64,000 nt of DNA from Azoarcus sp. DN11 (lineage in GTDB: Bacteria > Pseudomonadota > Gammaproteobacteria > Burkholderiales > Rhodocyclaceae). The DNA lies in assembly GCF_003628555.1 (NCBI RefSeq), contig NZ_CP021731.1, forward strand, positions 3,286,001 through 3,350,000, in the 5' to 3' direction. The notes beneath the pieces were generated by a model that was given only the letters and a program-made list of their open reading frames with translations, had not been told where the DNA came from and ran no database searches. A program made the translations under genes and the position numbers. This document shows, piece after piece, positions 18,210 through 26,197 of this stretch. Positions within the stretch are counted from its first letter, which is position 1, and every line of letters starts with the position of its first letter.

Positions 18210-18999
18210 GGTCTTCCGCCTCCCCGTACATGGCTGCGATAAAGTCCTGGTGGTCCTCGACGTGGATGTTCACGACGTAGTGGTCGCGGTTGGTCCCAGC
18301 AGCGTCGAGGTCGACCTTCAGCGCGGCGTGGGGGCCGTTACCCGATACGGTGAAGAGCATGTGGTCGATGCGATCGGCGCGGAGGGACTTGAGACCCACC
18401 TCGTCGCGGAGGTCACGACCCAGCGCGTTATCGTCAGGGTCGCTGCTCTCCAGCAGGCGGTTGGCGACGAACAGCAGCGAGTCCGGCGTGCAGCGGCCAT
18501 TGTCACGATCGAGCACCTTGCGAGCGCCGGTGACCGTGGATTTGCCAAGCATCTTGTTGCTCTTGGCCTCACCCTTCAGGAGCCAGAGCTTCTCGCCCTT
18601 GCCATCGTAGCCGGCGCCGATGAAGTCATCGCCGCGCATCGCCATGTTGCGGCCGTCCTTATAGCGAAGCCGGCGCACGGGGACACGCAGGCCAATCTCT
18701 TCCTCCACCAGCTCAGTCGCGAGGATTTCGCCGAGGTCGCCGGAGCGCCCCTTGTCTGACTGAGGCATCGCCTCGCTGAGAATCTTGGCTGCGACCTTGT
18801 ATCCGAGTCGCTCCACGTCATCGGCGATCCGTTCGAGTCGGTCGTAGTGCGAGCGGATGGTCTCAGCGAGGTCCTGCCGGATCTCGTCGCGACCGCCCTC
18901 CTTCTCGACATAAGTCCAGTAGTACTTGCGCTTGTCCTTTTCCTTGGTGGACTCGCACCACCTCTCATACAGCCCCACGGCGCCCCCCCCCCCGATCAA
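18196..18999 (-). CDS. hamA: HamA (DUF1837), nuclease effector of a Hachiman system
   Basis: 267 residues from a TTG start. The central part has the PD-(D/E)xK-type signature: GDDFIGAGYDG (Asp) followed by LLKGEAKSNK (Glu-x-Lys), and the C-terminus has VVNIHVEDHQDFIAAMYG, all typical of DUF1837/HamA. HamA degrades DNA when released by HamB, causing abortive infection (established for the family). Start choice: stops occur in all three frames just upstream, TTG 18999 has AGGA 5 bases before it, and a GTG lies at codon 8. The first codons contain an 11-G run (plus-strand C run 18983-18993), so a one-base change would put the gene out of frame from this start. hamB follows with 14-base overlap. 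Confidence 0.87.
   Translation of the reverse strand: MIGGGGAVGLYERWCESTKEKDKRKYYWTYVEKEGGRDEIRQDLAETIRSHYDRLERIADDVERLGYKVAAKILSEAMPQSDKGRSGDLGEILATELVEEEIGLRVPVRRLRYKDGRNMAMRGDDFIGAGYDGKGEKLWLLKGEAKSNKMLGKSTVTGARKVLDRDNGRCTPDSLLFVANRLLESSDPDDNALGRDLRDEVGLKSLRADRIDHMLFTVSGNGPHAALKVDLDAAGTNRDHYVVNIHVEDHQDFIAAMYGEAEDLGDA
18983..18993. repeat. Homopolymer of 11 C (11 G in the hamA coding strand)
   Basis: Eleven identical bases covering hamA codons 3-6 (Gly-Gly-Gly-Gly), directly after TTG ATC. At this length the hamA frame is open. It is by far the longest G/C run noticed in the window and is of the kind that slips in phase-variable genes. A base-calling or assembly error is the main alternative. 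Confidence 0.9.
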
Positions 19000-19263
19000 T
19001 CAGTTCCTATCTGATAGCGGTCATGGCGCGCTGACGCGGATGCCGTGACGGCTTAAATTGCACTGTATGCGAACGTCGTGCAGCTTCGATCATTATACGA
19101 GTTGGAGAGTTGCCCGCATCCGATGATCCACCCACGATCGCCAACGGATATCAAGTCTTACCGCAGACCTTCTTGGCGGAGTAGCGTTAGCCAGCCAAGG
19201 GCGAAGCTATGGCAGGGGATCGAGGGGGCAAGTGGGAAAAGCCGCAGGTCGGGGAATCGCATA
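19000..19263. other. Gap between hamA and the tRNA-Leu terminator
   Basis: About 265 bases without a recognisable gene; short frames here are not protein-like. It should contain the hamA promoter (reading leftward), but I found no clear -35/-10 pair. A 6-bp inverted repeat, CTTGGC ... GCCAAG, lies near 19174-19202. The end of the mobile element may fall in or at the edge of this stretch. Confidence 0.4.
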
Positions 19264-19298
19264 ATGAAAAGGCCGCTTCTGCGTCGACAGAAGCGGCC
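19264..19298 (-). terminator. Rho-independent terminator of the tRNA-Leu gene
   Basis: A perfect 11-bp stem GGCCGCTTCTG / CAGAAGCGGCC (plus-strand arms 19271-19281 and 19288-19298, 6-base loop) followed on the minus strand by TTTTCATT. It starts 8 bases after the CCA end of tRNA-Leu. The T-run overlaps the octamer CTTTTCAT proposed here as ICE attachment core. Confidence 0.85.
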
Positions 19299-19305
19299 CT
19301 TGAAT

Positions 19306-19617
19306 TGGTGCCCGAGGCCGGAATCGAACCGGCACGCCTTACGGCGAGGGATTTTCTTACCACTTCGGCTTTCGCCGCCAGCGCATGCGCTGTTCGTGGT
19401 CTGGAGCACGCCTTCACCATAGCCTTGCGGCCGTAGGTGCCCGCCGTCTGCTCTCTACACCTTCCCACGCGTTGGGCCTGAGCTTGGCTCGGCGTTGGCT
19501 CGGATGCCGGGGCATCCAGGGCTTTCGCCGACTTTGACGGGCTTCACTTCGGGCGTTTCCACCCGAAGGCTCAAATTGTTTAAGTCCCTTGTGTCTACCG
19601 ATTTCACCACTCGGGCA
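19306..19617 (-). tRNA. tRNA-Leu(UAA) interrupted by a group I intron
   Basis: The 5' exon (19617-19582) begins TGCCCGAGTGGTGAAATCGG and ends GGGACTT. The 3' exon (19355-19306) begins AAAATCCCTC, contains the long class II variable arm and T arm (GGTTCGATTCC), and ends TCGGGCA-CCA. Joined, the exons give an 86-nt tRNA with acceptor TGCCCGA/TCGGGCA, anticodon stem AGGGA/TCCCT and loop CTTAAAA, so the anticodon is UAA. The 226-nt insert sits between U34 and A35, the position also used by the cyanobacterial tRNA-Leu(UAA) intron. CCA is encoded. This appears to be the only complete tRNA-Leu(UAA) at this locus; the copy next to pgsA is broken. Confidence 0.92.
19356..19581 (-). ncRNA. Group I (IC3-type) self-splicing intron in tRNA-Leu
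   Basis: 226 nt, small and without an open reading frame. It shares blocks in the same order with the Azoarcus tRNA-Ile ribozyme as I recall it: TCGGCGAAA, CAACGCCGAGCCAAGC (P4-P5 region), GAAGGTGTAGAGA, AGACGGC, GCTATGGTGAAGGC and the CCAG that closes P7. The 5' exon ends in CUU, which can pair with GAG in the internal guide (U-G at the splice site). The intron ends in G (19356). Group I introns excise through two transesterifications started by guanosine, so the host can make tRNA-Leu without a protein enzyme. Confidence 0.9.
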
Positions 19618-19628
19618 TTACGTGCTGC

Positions 19629-19672
19629 TCAGGAGCCTACACTCTCTCTACTGGCTCCTGCTTGGCTCCTGA
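19629..19672. repeat. Three copies of TGGCTCCTG in direct and inverted orientation
   Basis: TGGCTCCTG occurs directly at 19652-19660 and 19663-19671, and the inverted partner CAGGAGCC at 19630-19637. TCAGGAGCC (19629-19637) and GGCTCCTGA (19664-19672) form a 9-bp inverted repeat. It lies just upstream of the intron-bearing tRNA-Leu, between it and the broken tRNA-Leu. It could be recombinase arm-binding sites of the element that broke the tRNA, or a hairpin. No T-run follows on either strand. Confidence 0.55.
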
Positions 19673-19771
19673 CCATCAAGCCGAGCCGCGAAGATACGCC
19701 TTGGATGTTCGCAAACCATTGTCACTACTGACCTTCCGCCCTGGTGGTACGAGAGAAAAAAACTTGACAAA

Positions 19772-19815
19772 ACAGATTTTAAGTCTGCTGTGTCTACCGA
19801 TTTCACCATCCCGGC
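19772..19815 (-). pseudogene. Broken tRNA-Leu(UAA): 5' half only
   Basis: GCCGGGATGGTGAAATCGGT then AGACACAGCAGACTTAAAATCTGT is a complete acceptor 5' strand, D arm and anticodon arm of tRNA-Leu(UAA), without intron. Directly after the anticodon stem the sequence changes to TTTGTCAAGTTTTTTTCTC, and no variable arm, T arm or 3' acceptor strand follows. It lies 59 bases after pgsA, where many Proteobacteria keep tRNA genes (glyW-cysT-leuZ in E. coli). The break at the anticodon arm is a usual crossover site for tRNA-targeting integrases. It cannot make a tRNA. Confidence 0.82.
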
Positions 19816-19874
19816 CCGCGAGGGCTGGGCATTCTACCGTGCAACGCGGCCCCTGCCCAGCATCGGCGGACACA

Positions 19875-20450
19875 CTATTTGTTCCCTTCGTTCGCCAGAT
19901 GGGGCATTGCGCGATGCAGGTAGTAACCCATCGACCACAGGGTCAAGGCCGCCGCGACATAGATCAGCACCTCGCCGATCGTCCGGACATTCAGGTGCAA
20001 CAGGGGTGCGTCGTACAGCAGAAGCGGAATCGCGGTCATCTGTGCCGCGGTCTTCAGCTTGCCGACGAAGGCGACGGCGACGCCTGCGGACGCCCCGATG
20101 CGGGCCATCCACTCCCGTAGCGCGGAGATCGTGATCTCGCGCCCGATGATGACGACGGCGATCACCGAATCCACGCGCGCCAGCTGGACGAGCAGGATGA
20201 GCGCGGCCGCCACCATCAGCTTGTCGGCGACGGGGTCGAGAAAGGCGCCGAACGCGGAGGTCTGGTTCAGCGCGCGCGCCAAATAACCGTCGAACCAGTC
20301 GGTGACCGCCGCGACGATGAAGATCAGTGTTGCGGCGAGGTTCTTTTCCGGCAGATCAACCCAGCTTTCCGGGAGGTAAAAGACACCGACAAAGAGCGGT
20401 ATCAGCGCGATGCGCGCCCAGGTCAGCGAGTTCGGAATGTTGATCTGCAT
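19875..20450 (-). CDS. pgsA: CDP-diacylglycerol-glycerol-3-phosphate 3-phosphatidyltransferase
   Basis: 191 residues. It makes phosphatidylglycerol phosphate, the committed step to phosphatidylglycerol and cardiolipin, in the inner membrane. The CDP-alcohol phosphotransferase motif is present in full: DWFDGYLAR followed by GAFLDPVADK (D-x2-D-G-x2-A-R-x8-G-x3-D-x3-D). About five hydrophobic helices are visible. The ATG at 20450 (MQINIPNSLTW) is the family start; the frame is open 12 codons upstream without a homologous N-terminus. It follows uvrC by 32 bases, the conserved uvrC-pgsA pair. Confidence 0.95.
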   Translation of the reverse strand: MQINIPNSLTWARIALIPLFVGVFYLPESWVDLPEKNLAATLIFIVAAVTDWFDGYLARALNQTSAFGAFLDPVADKLMVAAALILLVQLARVDSVIAVVIIGREITISALREWMARIGASAGVAVAFVGKLKTAAQMTAIPLLLYDAPLLHLNVRTIGEVLIYVAAALTLWSMGYYLHRAMPHLANEGNK

Positions 20451-20482
20451 CGAGAAAGTGAAAGAAATGCGACAACTGCATG

Positions 20483-22294
20483 TCAATGCAGGGCATTGTA
20501 TATCGCTTCAGCGAGCTTTCGGCTCACGCCATCGACGCGGCACAGATCCTCGACCGTCGCGGCGCGCACGCCGTCGAGTCCGCCGAAGGTCGCGAGCAGG
20601 TTGCGGCGGCGGGTCGCACCCACGCCCGGAATGTCTTCCAGCCGCGACCCGATGCGCGCCTTGGCCCGGCGCGCACGGTGACCGGTGATCGCGAAACGGT
20701 GTGCCTCGTCGCGGATTTCCTGGATCAGGTGCAGGGCCGGATGATCCGATGCGAGATTCAGGGGCGTCCGCCCGTCCGGGAAGATCAGCGTCTCGAGGCC
20801 CGGCTTACGCTCCTCGCCTTTTGCGACGCCGACCATCGCGATGGACTCCAGCCCGACCTCGGTCAGCACCGCCAGGGCCGAACTGACCTGCCCCTTGCCG
20901 CCGTCGATCAGGATCAGGTCCGGACACAACCCCTCGCCGGCCGCGACCTTGCCGTAGCGGCGCTCGAGCACCTGCCGCATCGCCGCAAAATCGTCGCCGC
21001 CGGTGATGCCCGCGATGTTGTAACGGCGGTACTCCGAATTCTTCATGGCGCCATCGACACACACGACGCACGACGCGACCGTCGCCTCGCCCATCGTGTG
21101 ACTGATGTCGAAGCATTCGATGCGCCGGGGCGCCTCGGCCAGGTCCAGCGCGTCGCGCAACGCCTCCAGACGCGCCTCGCTGCGCCCGGTATCGCGCGCG
21201 CGGGCGAGGATCGCGAGCCGCGCGTTGTTCTCCGCCATCTCCATCCACGCCTTTTCGGCCGTATTGCGCGGCACGACCAAGGCGCCAGGTTTGTCGCTGA
21301 TCTCGGCCATCAAGGCCTTCACCGGCTCCAGCGAAACGTTGAGCAGCACCCGCGCCGGCATGCCGTGATCCCGATAGTGCTGCTCGACAAAGGCCAGTGC
21401 ACCGTCGAGCGCACCACAGCCCGCTGCCGCGCTCGGAAACTGGGGGCGATCGCCCAGATGCCGGCCGCCGCGCACCATGGCGATATTCACGCAGGTCAGC
21501 CCGCCCTCCTCGACCGCAGCGATGATGTCGACATCTTCGTCCTTGCGGCTGTCGACGTATTGGCGCTGCAGCACCGCCTGCAGCACGCGCACCTGATCGC
21601 GGATCGCAGCCGCCTCCTCGAACGCGAGGCGCTCGGCGGCGGCGTGCATGCGCGCCGTCAGGTCGTCGATGACTTCGGAGGCGCGCCCGTCGAGGAAGCG
21701 GGCCGCAAGCTTCACGTCGGCGGCGTAATCGTCACTGTCGATCAGGCCCACGCACGGCGCGGTGCAGCGCTTGATCTGATGCAGCAGGCAGGGGCGCGAG
21801 CGGTTCTGGAAGACCGAGTTCTCGCAGGTGCGCAGCTGGAAGGTCTTCTGCAGCAGGTGGATGCTTTCGCGCACGGCCCAGGCGTTGGGAAACGGCCCGA
21901 AGTAGCGCGCGCCTTTCGTGAACGCACCGCGATGGTAGGCGAGGCGCGGGAACCCGTCGCCGGAAAGTTCGATGTAGGGGTAGGACTTGTCGTCGCGAAA
22001 CAGGATGTTGTAGCGCGGCGCGAGGCTCTTGATGAGGTTGTTCTCGAGGATCAGCGCCTCGGCCTCGGAGCGCGTCGCCGTCACGTCGACGCGCCTGATC
22101 TGCGCCACCATCATCGCGATGCGCGGGCTGGGCTGGGTGCGCTGGAAATAGCTCGACACCCGCCGCTTGAGATTCTTGGCCTTGCCGACGTAAAGCACCC
22201 GCTCCTCGGCGCCGATCATGCGATAGACGCCGGGCTCCTCGGGTACGGTCTTCAGGAAGGCCTTGGCGTCGAAAGGCGCCACGGAGTCGGTCAT
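20483..22294 (-). CDS. uvrC: UvrC, excinuclease ABC subunit C
   Basis: 603 residues. It makes the 3' and 5' incisions around UvrB-bound DNA lesions. The N-terminal GIY-YIG nuclease ([20 protein letters not shown], about 19-95), a UVR motif ([20 protein letters not shown], about 205-240), the RNase H-like C-terminal nuclease ([17 protein letters not shown] and [10 protein letters not shown]) and a helix-hairpin-helix pair ([18 protein letters not shown], near 560-600) are all visible. uvrB is elsewhere in the window (49476). Confidence 0.97.
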   Translation of the reverse strand: MTDSVAPFDAKAFLKTVPEEPGVYRMIGAEERVLYVGKAKNLKRRVSSYFQRTQPSPRIAMMVAQIRRVDVTATRSEAEALILENNLIKSLAPRYNILFRDDKSYPYIELSGDGFPRLAYHRGAFTKGARYFGPFPNAWAVRESIHLLQKTFQLRTCENSVFQNRSRPCLLHQIKRCTAPCVGLIDSDDYAADVKLAARFLDGRASEVIDDLTARMHAAAERLAFEEAAAIRDQVRVLQAVLQRQYVDSRKDEDVDIIAAVEEGGLTCVNIAMVRGGRHLGDRPQFPSAAAGCGALDGALAFVEQHYRDHGMPARVLLNVSLEPVKALMAEISDKPGALVVPRNTAEKAWMEMAENNARLAILARARDTGRSEARLEALRDALDLAEAPRRIECFDISHTMGEATVASCVVCVDGAMKNSEYRRYNIAGITGGDDFAAMRQVLERRYGKVAAGEGLCPDLILIDGGKGQVSSALAVLTEVGLESIAMVGVAKGEERKPGLETLIFPDGRTPLNLASDHPALHLIQEIRDEAHRFAITGHRARRAKARIGSRLEDIPGVGATRRRNLLATFGGLDGVRAATVEDLCRVDGVSRKLAEAIYNALH

Positions 22295-22319
22295 GGGCGG
22301 CGAACGTGCGATCGGAGGC

Positions 22320-23387
22320 TCAGGCGATCTCTTCCGGGATCTCCGCGACGATTCCGCGCGCCTGCTGATAGACCGGGCTCAGTTCGAGCGCGAAGGCGTC
22401 CGGGAACTGCGGGCGCGCGCGCAAGGCCTCGATGCGCGCCCGGCTTTCCGGCTGCACGTCCGGCACCCAGCGATCCAGCAGATCCGCGGCCAGATCGGGA
22501 CGGTTGCATACGAGCACCATGTCGCAACCCGCCGCATGGGCCGCCTTCGCGCGCGCGAGGATGTCGCCGGCCACTGCCGCCCCCTCCATCGTCAGGTCGT
22601 CACTGAACACCACGCCCGTGAAGCCGACGCGCGTGCGCAGCACGTCCTGCAGCCAGAAGCGCGAAAAACCTGCGGGATTCGGATCGACCTTCGGGTAGAT
22701 CACGTGCGCCGGCATCACGCCGGAGAGTTGCCTGCCGATGCGATGCCGATACGGGACGATGTCCTCGTTCCAGATCGCGTCGAAGTCGCGCTCGTCGACG
22801 GGGATTTCCAGATGCGAATCGGCTTCGACGAAACCATGTCCGGGAAAATGCTTGCCCACACAGCCCATCCCCGCCTCGGCCATGCCCGCGGCCAGCGCCT
22901 GGGCGAGCGTCGCCGCAACCTGCGGATCGCGGTGGAAGGAGCGGTCCCCGATCACCCGGCTACAACCGTAGTCGAGGTCCAGCACCGGCGCGAAGCTGAG
23001 ATCGACACCATGGGCCAGCAACTCGGCAGCGAGAACGAAGCCGACCGAGCGCGCGGCGTCGAGCGCGGCGACATGGTCCTGCGCCCACAATTGCCCCAGC
23101 CGGCGCATCGACGGCAGGCGCGTGAACCCGTCGGAACGGAAACGCTGCACACGGCCGCCTTCGTGATCGACCGCGATCACCAGCGCCGGATCGCGCAGCG
23201 CGTGAATGTCCGCGGTCAGCGCCGAGAGTTGATCGCAGTCGGTGAAATTGCGCGCGAACAGGATCACGCCGCCCACCAGCGGATCACACAGGCGCTCGCG
23301 CTCCTCGTCCGTGAGCGTCGTCCCCACGACGTCGAGCATCACCGGCCCGAGGGGCAGGCGGATCTTGTTTTCAGCAGTGGAATTCAT
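22320..23387 (-). CDS. nagZ: NagZ, beta-N-acetylglucosaminidase (glycoside hydrolase family 3)
   Basis: 355 residues. It removes N-acetylglucosamine from recycled anhydromuropeptides in the cytoplasm. Family 3 marks: [29 protein letters not shown] (the His of the flexible catalytic loop) and the nucleophile loop [13 protein letters not shown]. It has the small bacterial single-domain form. The ATG overlaps the acpS stop (ATGA). Confidence 0.95.
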   Translation of the reverse strand: MNSTAENKIRLPLGPVMLDVVGTTLTDEERERLCDPLVGGVILFARNFTDCDQLSALTADIHALRDPALVIAVDHEGGRVQRFRSDGFTRLPSMRRLGQLWAQDHVAALDAARSVGFVLAAELLAHGVDLSFAPVLDLDYGCSRVIGDRSFHRDPQVAATLAQALAAGMAEAGMGCVGKHFPGHGFVEADSHLEIPVDERDFDAIWNEDIVPYRHRIGRQLSGVMPAHVIYPKVDPNPAGFSRFWLQDVLRTRVGFTGVVFSDDLTMEGAAVAGDILARAKAAHAAGCDMVLVCNRPDLAADLLDRWVPDVQPESRARIEALRARPQFPDAFALELSPVYQQARGIVAEIPEEIA

Positions 23388-23764
23388 GGTTTCTCGATCA
23401 GCGCAAACGCGACGACATAGTCGGCTTCGTCGCTCAGGCTCAGATGAGCGGTGAGGCCACGCTCCCGCATGTAGGCGGCGAGCCCGTCATCGAACAGGTA
23501 GACCGGCTTGCCGAGCTCATCGTGCCCGACCCGCACCGCGTGAAGGGTCGCCGGGACGGCGACGCCAGTCCCCAAGGCCTTGCCGAATGCTTCCTTGGCA
23601 GCGAATCGCTTGGCAAGGAAGCGCGCCGGATCACGGCTGGCCCTGAACCCCGCCCGCTCGTCGCCGTCGGCAAGGACCCGCGCGGCGAAGCGATCGCCAT
23701 GCCGCTCCAGGGCAGCCCGCAAGCGTGCAATGTGAACGATGTCCGTGCCGATTCCGTGGATCAT
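23384..23764 (-). CDS. acpS: AcpS, holo-acyl-carrier-protein synthase
   Basis: 126 residues. It transfers 4'-phosphopantetheine from CoA to apo-ACP (acpP is at 37819). Motifs: MIHGIGTDIVHIARL with the Mg-binding Asp, and FAAKEAFGKALGTG with the second acidic residue and the basic Lys. The gene lies 10 bases after pdxJ and overlaps nagZ by 4 bases. Confidence 0.96.
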   Translation of the reverse strand: MIHGIGTDIVHIARLRAALERHGDRFAARVLADGDERAGFRASRDPARFLAKRFAAKEAFGKALGTGVAVPATLHAVRVGHDELGKPVYLFDDGLAAYMRERGLTAHLSLSDEADYVVAFALIEKP

Positions 23765-23774
23765 CCGGCGATGC

Positions 23775-24530
23775 TCAGCTGCCCTGCCCGGCTGCCTCGC
23801 GCATCAGCCGTTTCATCTCCCGAACGGCCTCGCGCATGCCGGCCAGCACCGCACGGCTGACGATCGAGTGGCCGATGTGCAATTCGCGCACGCCCGCAAG
23901 CCGCGCGATCGGCTGCACGTTGTAATAGTTCAGGGCGTGACCAGCATTGAAGCGCATGCCCAGCCCGCGGATCGCCTCGCCCGCCTCGCGGACCTTCCCG
24001 ATTTCCGCGAGCACGGATCCACTCTCGGCGTCCCTTCCGGCATTGTGGAAGGCATGGGCATAAGGCCCCGTGTGGATCTCGCACACCCGCGCCCCGATCC
24101 GCGCGGCGGCCTCGACCTGTGCAACCTCGGCGTCTATGAACACGCTCGTGACGATCCCTGCGTCAGCCAGACGGCCGACCACGCCCTTCAGGCGCACCTC
24201 CTGCGCGACCACGTCGAGCCCCCCTTCGGTCGTCACCTCGTGCCGGCCTTCGGGCACCAGCATCGCCATCTCGGGCTTGAGCCGGCACGCGATCCCGACC
24301 ATCTCGTCCGTCGCGGCCATCTCCAGGTTCAGCTTGACCTGCGTGAGCTCGCGCAAGCGGCGCACGTCCTCGTCCTGAATGTGGCGCCGATCCTCGCGCA
24401 GATGCACGGTAATGCCGTCCGCGCCGCCAAGGTGCGCCTCCACGGCCGCCCACACCGGGTCCGGCTCCCAGGTACGGCGCGCCTGCCGCAGCGTCGCCAC
24501 ATGGTCGATATTCACGCCGAGTTCGATCAC
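23775..24530 (-). CDS. pdxJ: PdxJ, pyridoxine 5'-phosphate synthase
   Basis: 251 residues. It condenses 1-deoxyxylulose 5-phosphate with 3-amino-2-oxopropyl phosphate to pyridoxine 5'-phosphate. The N-terminus [17 protein letters not shown], then [17 protein letters not shown] and [10 protein letters not shown], is characteristic. The start is GTG, overlapping the recO stop (GTGA), so the two are translationally coupled. pdxJ-acpS adjacency is widely conserved. Confidence 0.96.
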   Translation of the reverse strand: MIELGVNIDHVATLRQARRTWEPDPVWAAVEAHLGGADGITVHLREDRRHIQDEDVRRLRELTQVKLNLEMAATDEMVGIACRLKPEMAMLVPEGRHEVTTEGGLDVVAQEVRLKGVVGRLADAGIVTSVFIDAEVAQVEAAARIGARVCEIHTGPYAHAFHNAGRDAESGSVLAEIGKVREAGEAIRGLGMRFNAGHALNYYNVQPIARLAGVRELHIGHSIVSRAVLAGMREAVREMKRLMREAAGQGS

Positions 24531-25249
24531 AGCTCCAGCAACTCCTTTAGAACCCGGCGCGACTGCAGCGTCTGTCCGCCGAGGTAATGATTGATCAGCA
24601 TTCGGAGCAGCGCCTTGCTCTGCACCAGCGTTTCCGCGCGAGAGAAATCCTCGTGCTCCAAGTCGAGCAGGGTCTGCCCGCTCACCGACGGCAGATCGCC
24701 CGTCGCGTCGGGCATCCGCACCGGACCGCGCTCGATTATATAGACGTAGCCCTCGCCGGGCTCGACGGGCTCGCCCGAGTCGCTGTCGGTATCCAGGCCG
24801 ATTCCGTAGCCGAGCTCGCGCAGCAACGCGAGTTCGAATCGGCGCAGCACCGGCTCCTGAGGCTCATTGCGCGCCAGAATCGCGATCGCCCGTGCATAGG
24901 CGTCGAACAGGGCGGGATGCGGATCCTCGCGCGGCGTCAGGCGCACGAGCAATTCGTTCAGGTAATAGCCGCACATCAGCGCGCGGCCGGTCAGCAGCGG
25001 CTGCCCGCCGCCGCGCTCGGCGCGCACCAGCGTCTTGACCTCGCCGCCGCCCGACCAGTCGAGCAGGAGCGGCTGAAACGCCATGATGACGCCACGCAAC
25101 GCCGACAGCGGGCGCCGCGCGCCCTTCGCAACCAGCGCGATGCGTCCGTGATCGCGCGAGAACGCCTCGACGATGAGGCTCGTCTCGCGCCAGGGATGCG
25201 TATGCAGGACGAAACCGGGCTGCTCGCCTACGCGCTGCTTCTGGCTCAC
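24527..25249 (-). CDS. recO: RecO, recombination mediator
   Basis: 240 residues. RecO helps load RecA on SSB-coated single strands in the RecFOR pathway and anneals complementary strands. The N-terminal OB fold ([20 protein letters not shown], then [13 protein letters not shown]) and the helical C-terminal part ([24 protein letters not shown]) are visible. The zinc cysteines of some RecO proteins are absent. The start is GTG. era-recO-pdxJ order is typical. Confidence 0.94.
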   Translation of the reverse strand: MSQKQRVGEQPGFVLHTHPWRETSLIVEAFSRDHGRIALVAKGARRPLSALRGVIMAFQPLLLDWSGGGEVKTLVRAERGGGQPLLTGRALMCGYYLNELLVRLTPREDPHPALFDAYARAIAILARNEPQEPVLRRFELALLRELGYGIGLDTDSDSGEPVEPGEGYVYIIERGPVRMPDATGDLPSVSGQTLLDLEHEDFSRAETLVQSKALLRMLINHYLGGQTLQSRRVLKELLEL

Positions 25250-25270
25250 GAGGACACGCGCCCGCAGGCC

Positions 25271-26197
25271 TTACTCGTAGCCCAGGCTCTTGAGCGCGCG
25301 CTCGTCGTCGGCCCAGCCGCTCTTGACCTTGACCCACACCTCGAGAAAGACCTTGCCGTCGAACAGTTGCTCGAGCTCCACGCGCGCTTCGGAGGCGATG
25401 CGCTTGAGCTGCTCGCCGCCCTTGCCGATGACGATCGCCTTGTGGCTGGCGCGGTCGACGACAACCGCGGCATGGATCCGCCGCAAGCTTCCTTCGGTCT
25501 CGAATTTCTCGACTTCCACCGCAATACCGTAGGGCAGTTCGTCGCCGAGCAGCCGAAAGAGCTTCTCGCGCAGGAATTCCGCCGCGAGAAAGCGCTCGCT
25601 GCGGTCGGTGACCTCGTCCTCGCCGTACATCGGCGCGCCCTCGGGCAGCAGCGGCGTCACCGCCTTCAGCAGCTGCTCGACGTTCGTCCCTCTTTCAGCA
25701 CTGAGCGGCACGACCTCGGTAAAGGGATGGACATCCTTGACGCGCGCGATGAAGGGCAGCAACTGGGTCTTGTCGGCGAGTCGGTCGACCTTGTTGATCA
25801 CCAGCACGACCTTCCCCTCGCGCGGCAGCACTTCGACCACCTTGCGGTCGTCCTCGCCGAAGCGACCCGCCTCGATCACGAAGAGCACGAGATCCACGTC
25901 GGCGAGCACCTGCGACACCGTGCGGTTCATCGAACGGTTGAGCGCATTGCGATGCTTGGTCTGGAAGCCCGGCGTGTCGACGAACACGAACTGCGCCTGC
26001 TCGTTGGTCAGGATGCCGGTCACGCGGTGCCGTGTCGTCTGCGCCTTGCGCGACACGATGCTGATCTTCTGTCCGATCAGGCGATTCAACAGCGTCGATT
26101 TGCCGACATTGGGGCGACCGACGATGGCGACGAACCCCGTGCGGAATCCCTCGGGCGTTGCTGCCGACCCGTTCTCGGCGTTTGCATCCAGACTCAT
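25271..26197 (-). CDS. era: Era, GTPase for 16S rRNA maturation
   Basis: 308 residues from the ATG overlapping the rnc stop (ATGA); the frame is open 35 codons upstream without homology. G1 GRPNVGKS (27-34), G3 DTPGF, G4 NKVD and the C-terminal KH domain with [12 protein letters not shown] are visible. It binds the 3' end of 16S rRNA and couples 30S assembly to growth. rnc-era is a conserved pair. Confidence 0.96.
   Translation of the reverse strand: MSLDANAENGSAATPEGFRTGFVAIVGRPNVGKSTLLNRLIGQKISIVSRKAQTTRHRVTGILTNEQAQFVFVDTPGFQTKHRNALNRSMNRTVSQVLADVDLVLFVIEAGRFGEDDRKVVEVLPREGKVVLVINKVDRLADKTQLLPFIARVKDVHPFTEVVPLSAERGTNVEQLLKAVTPLLPEGAPMYGEDEVTDRSERFLAAEFLREKLFRLLGDELPYGIAVEVEKFETEGSLRRIHAAVVVDRASHKAIVIGKGGEQLKRIASEARVELEQLFDGKVFLEVWVKVKSGWADDERALKSLGYE

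Larger units (their letters stand above)
1..19271. mobile_element. Right part of a Tn4371-type integrative and conjugative element
   Basis: A continuous conjugation module (traG, ribbon-helix-helix gene, trbBCDEJLFGI, DUF2274) in the order known for Tn4371-like ICEs, with an EexN-like lipoprotein and a LysR regulator in front and a Hachiman defence pair as cargo behind. The integrase, replication/partition genes and relaxase expected in such elements must lie left of the window. The right end is not fixed. The last element-like gene is hamA (to 18999), and chromosomal synteny resumes at pgsA (20450). The octamer CTTTTCAT (minus strand, 19264-19271) differs by one base from the TTTTTCAT core known for this family and is my candidate attR. 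An end nearer the broken tRNA-Leu (19772) is also possible. Confidence 0.8.

Noticed and set aside
19078-19468. Short frames over the tRNA-Leu gene and intron
   Set aside because: They overlap the exons of a complete tRNA and the intron core; the translations show no known intron endonuclease motif such as LAGLIDADG or GIY-YIG.
19755-19790. Plus-strand TTGACA near 19764 as a promoter
   Set aside because: No -10 at a suitable distance, and the sequence is the complement of the broken tRNA-Leu and its tail.
20480-22606. 708-codon open frame on the plus strand across uvrC
   Set aside because: Antisense of uvrC; the protein has no recognised family and is rich in Arg/His, as shadows in this GC range are.
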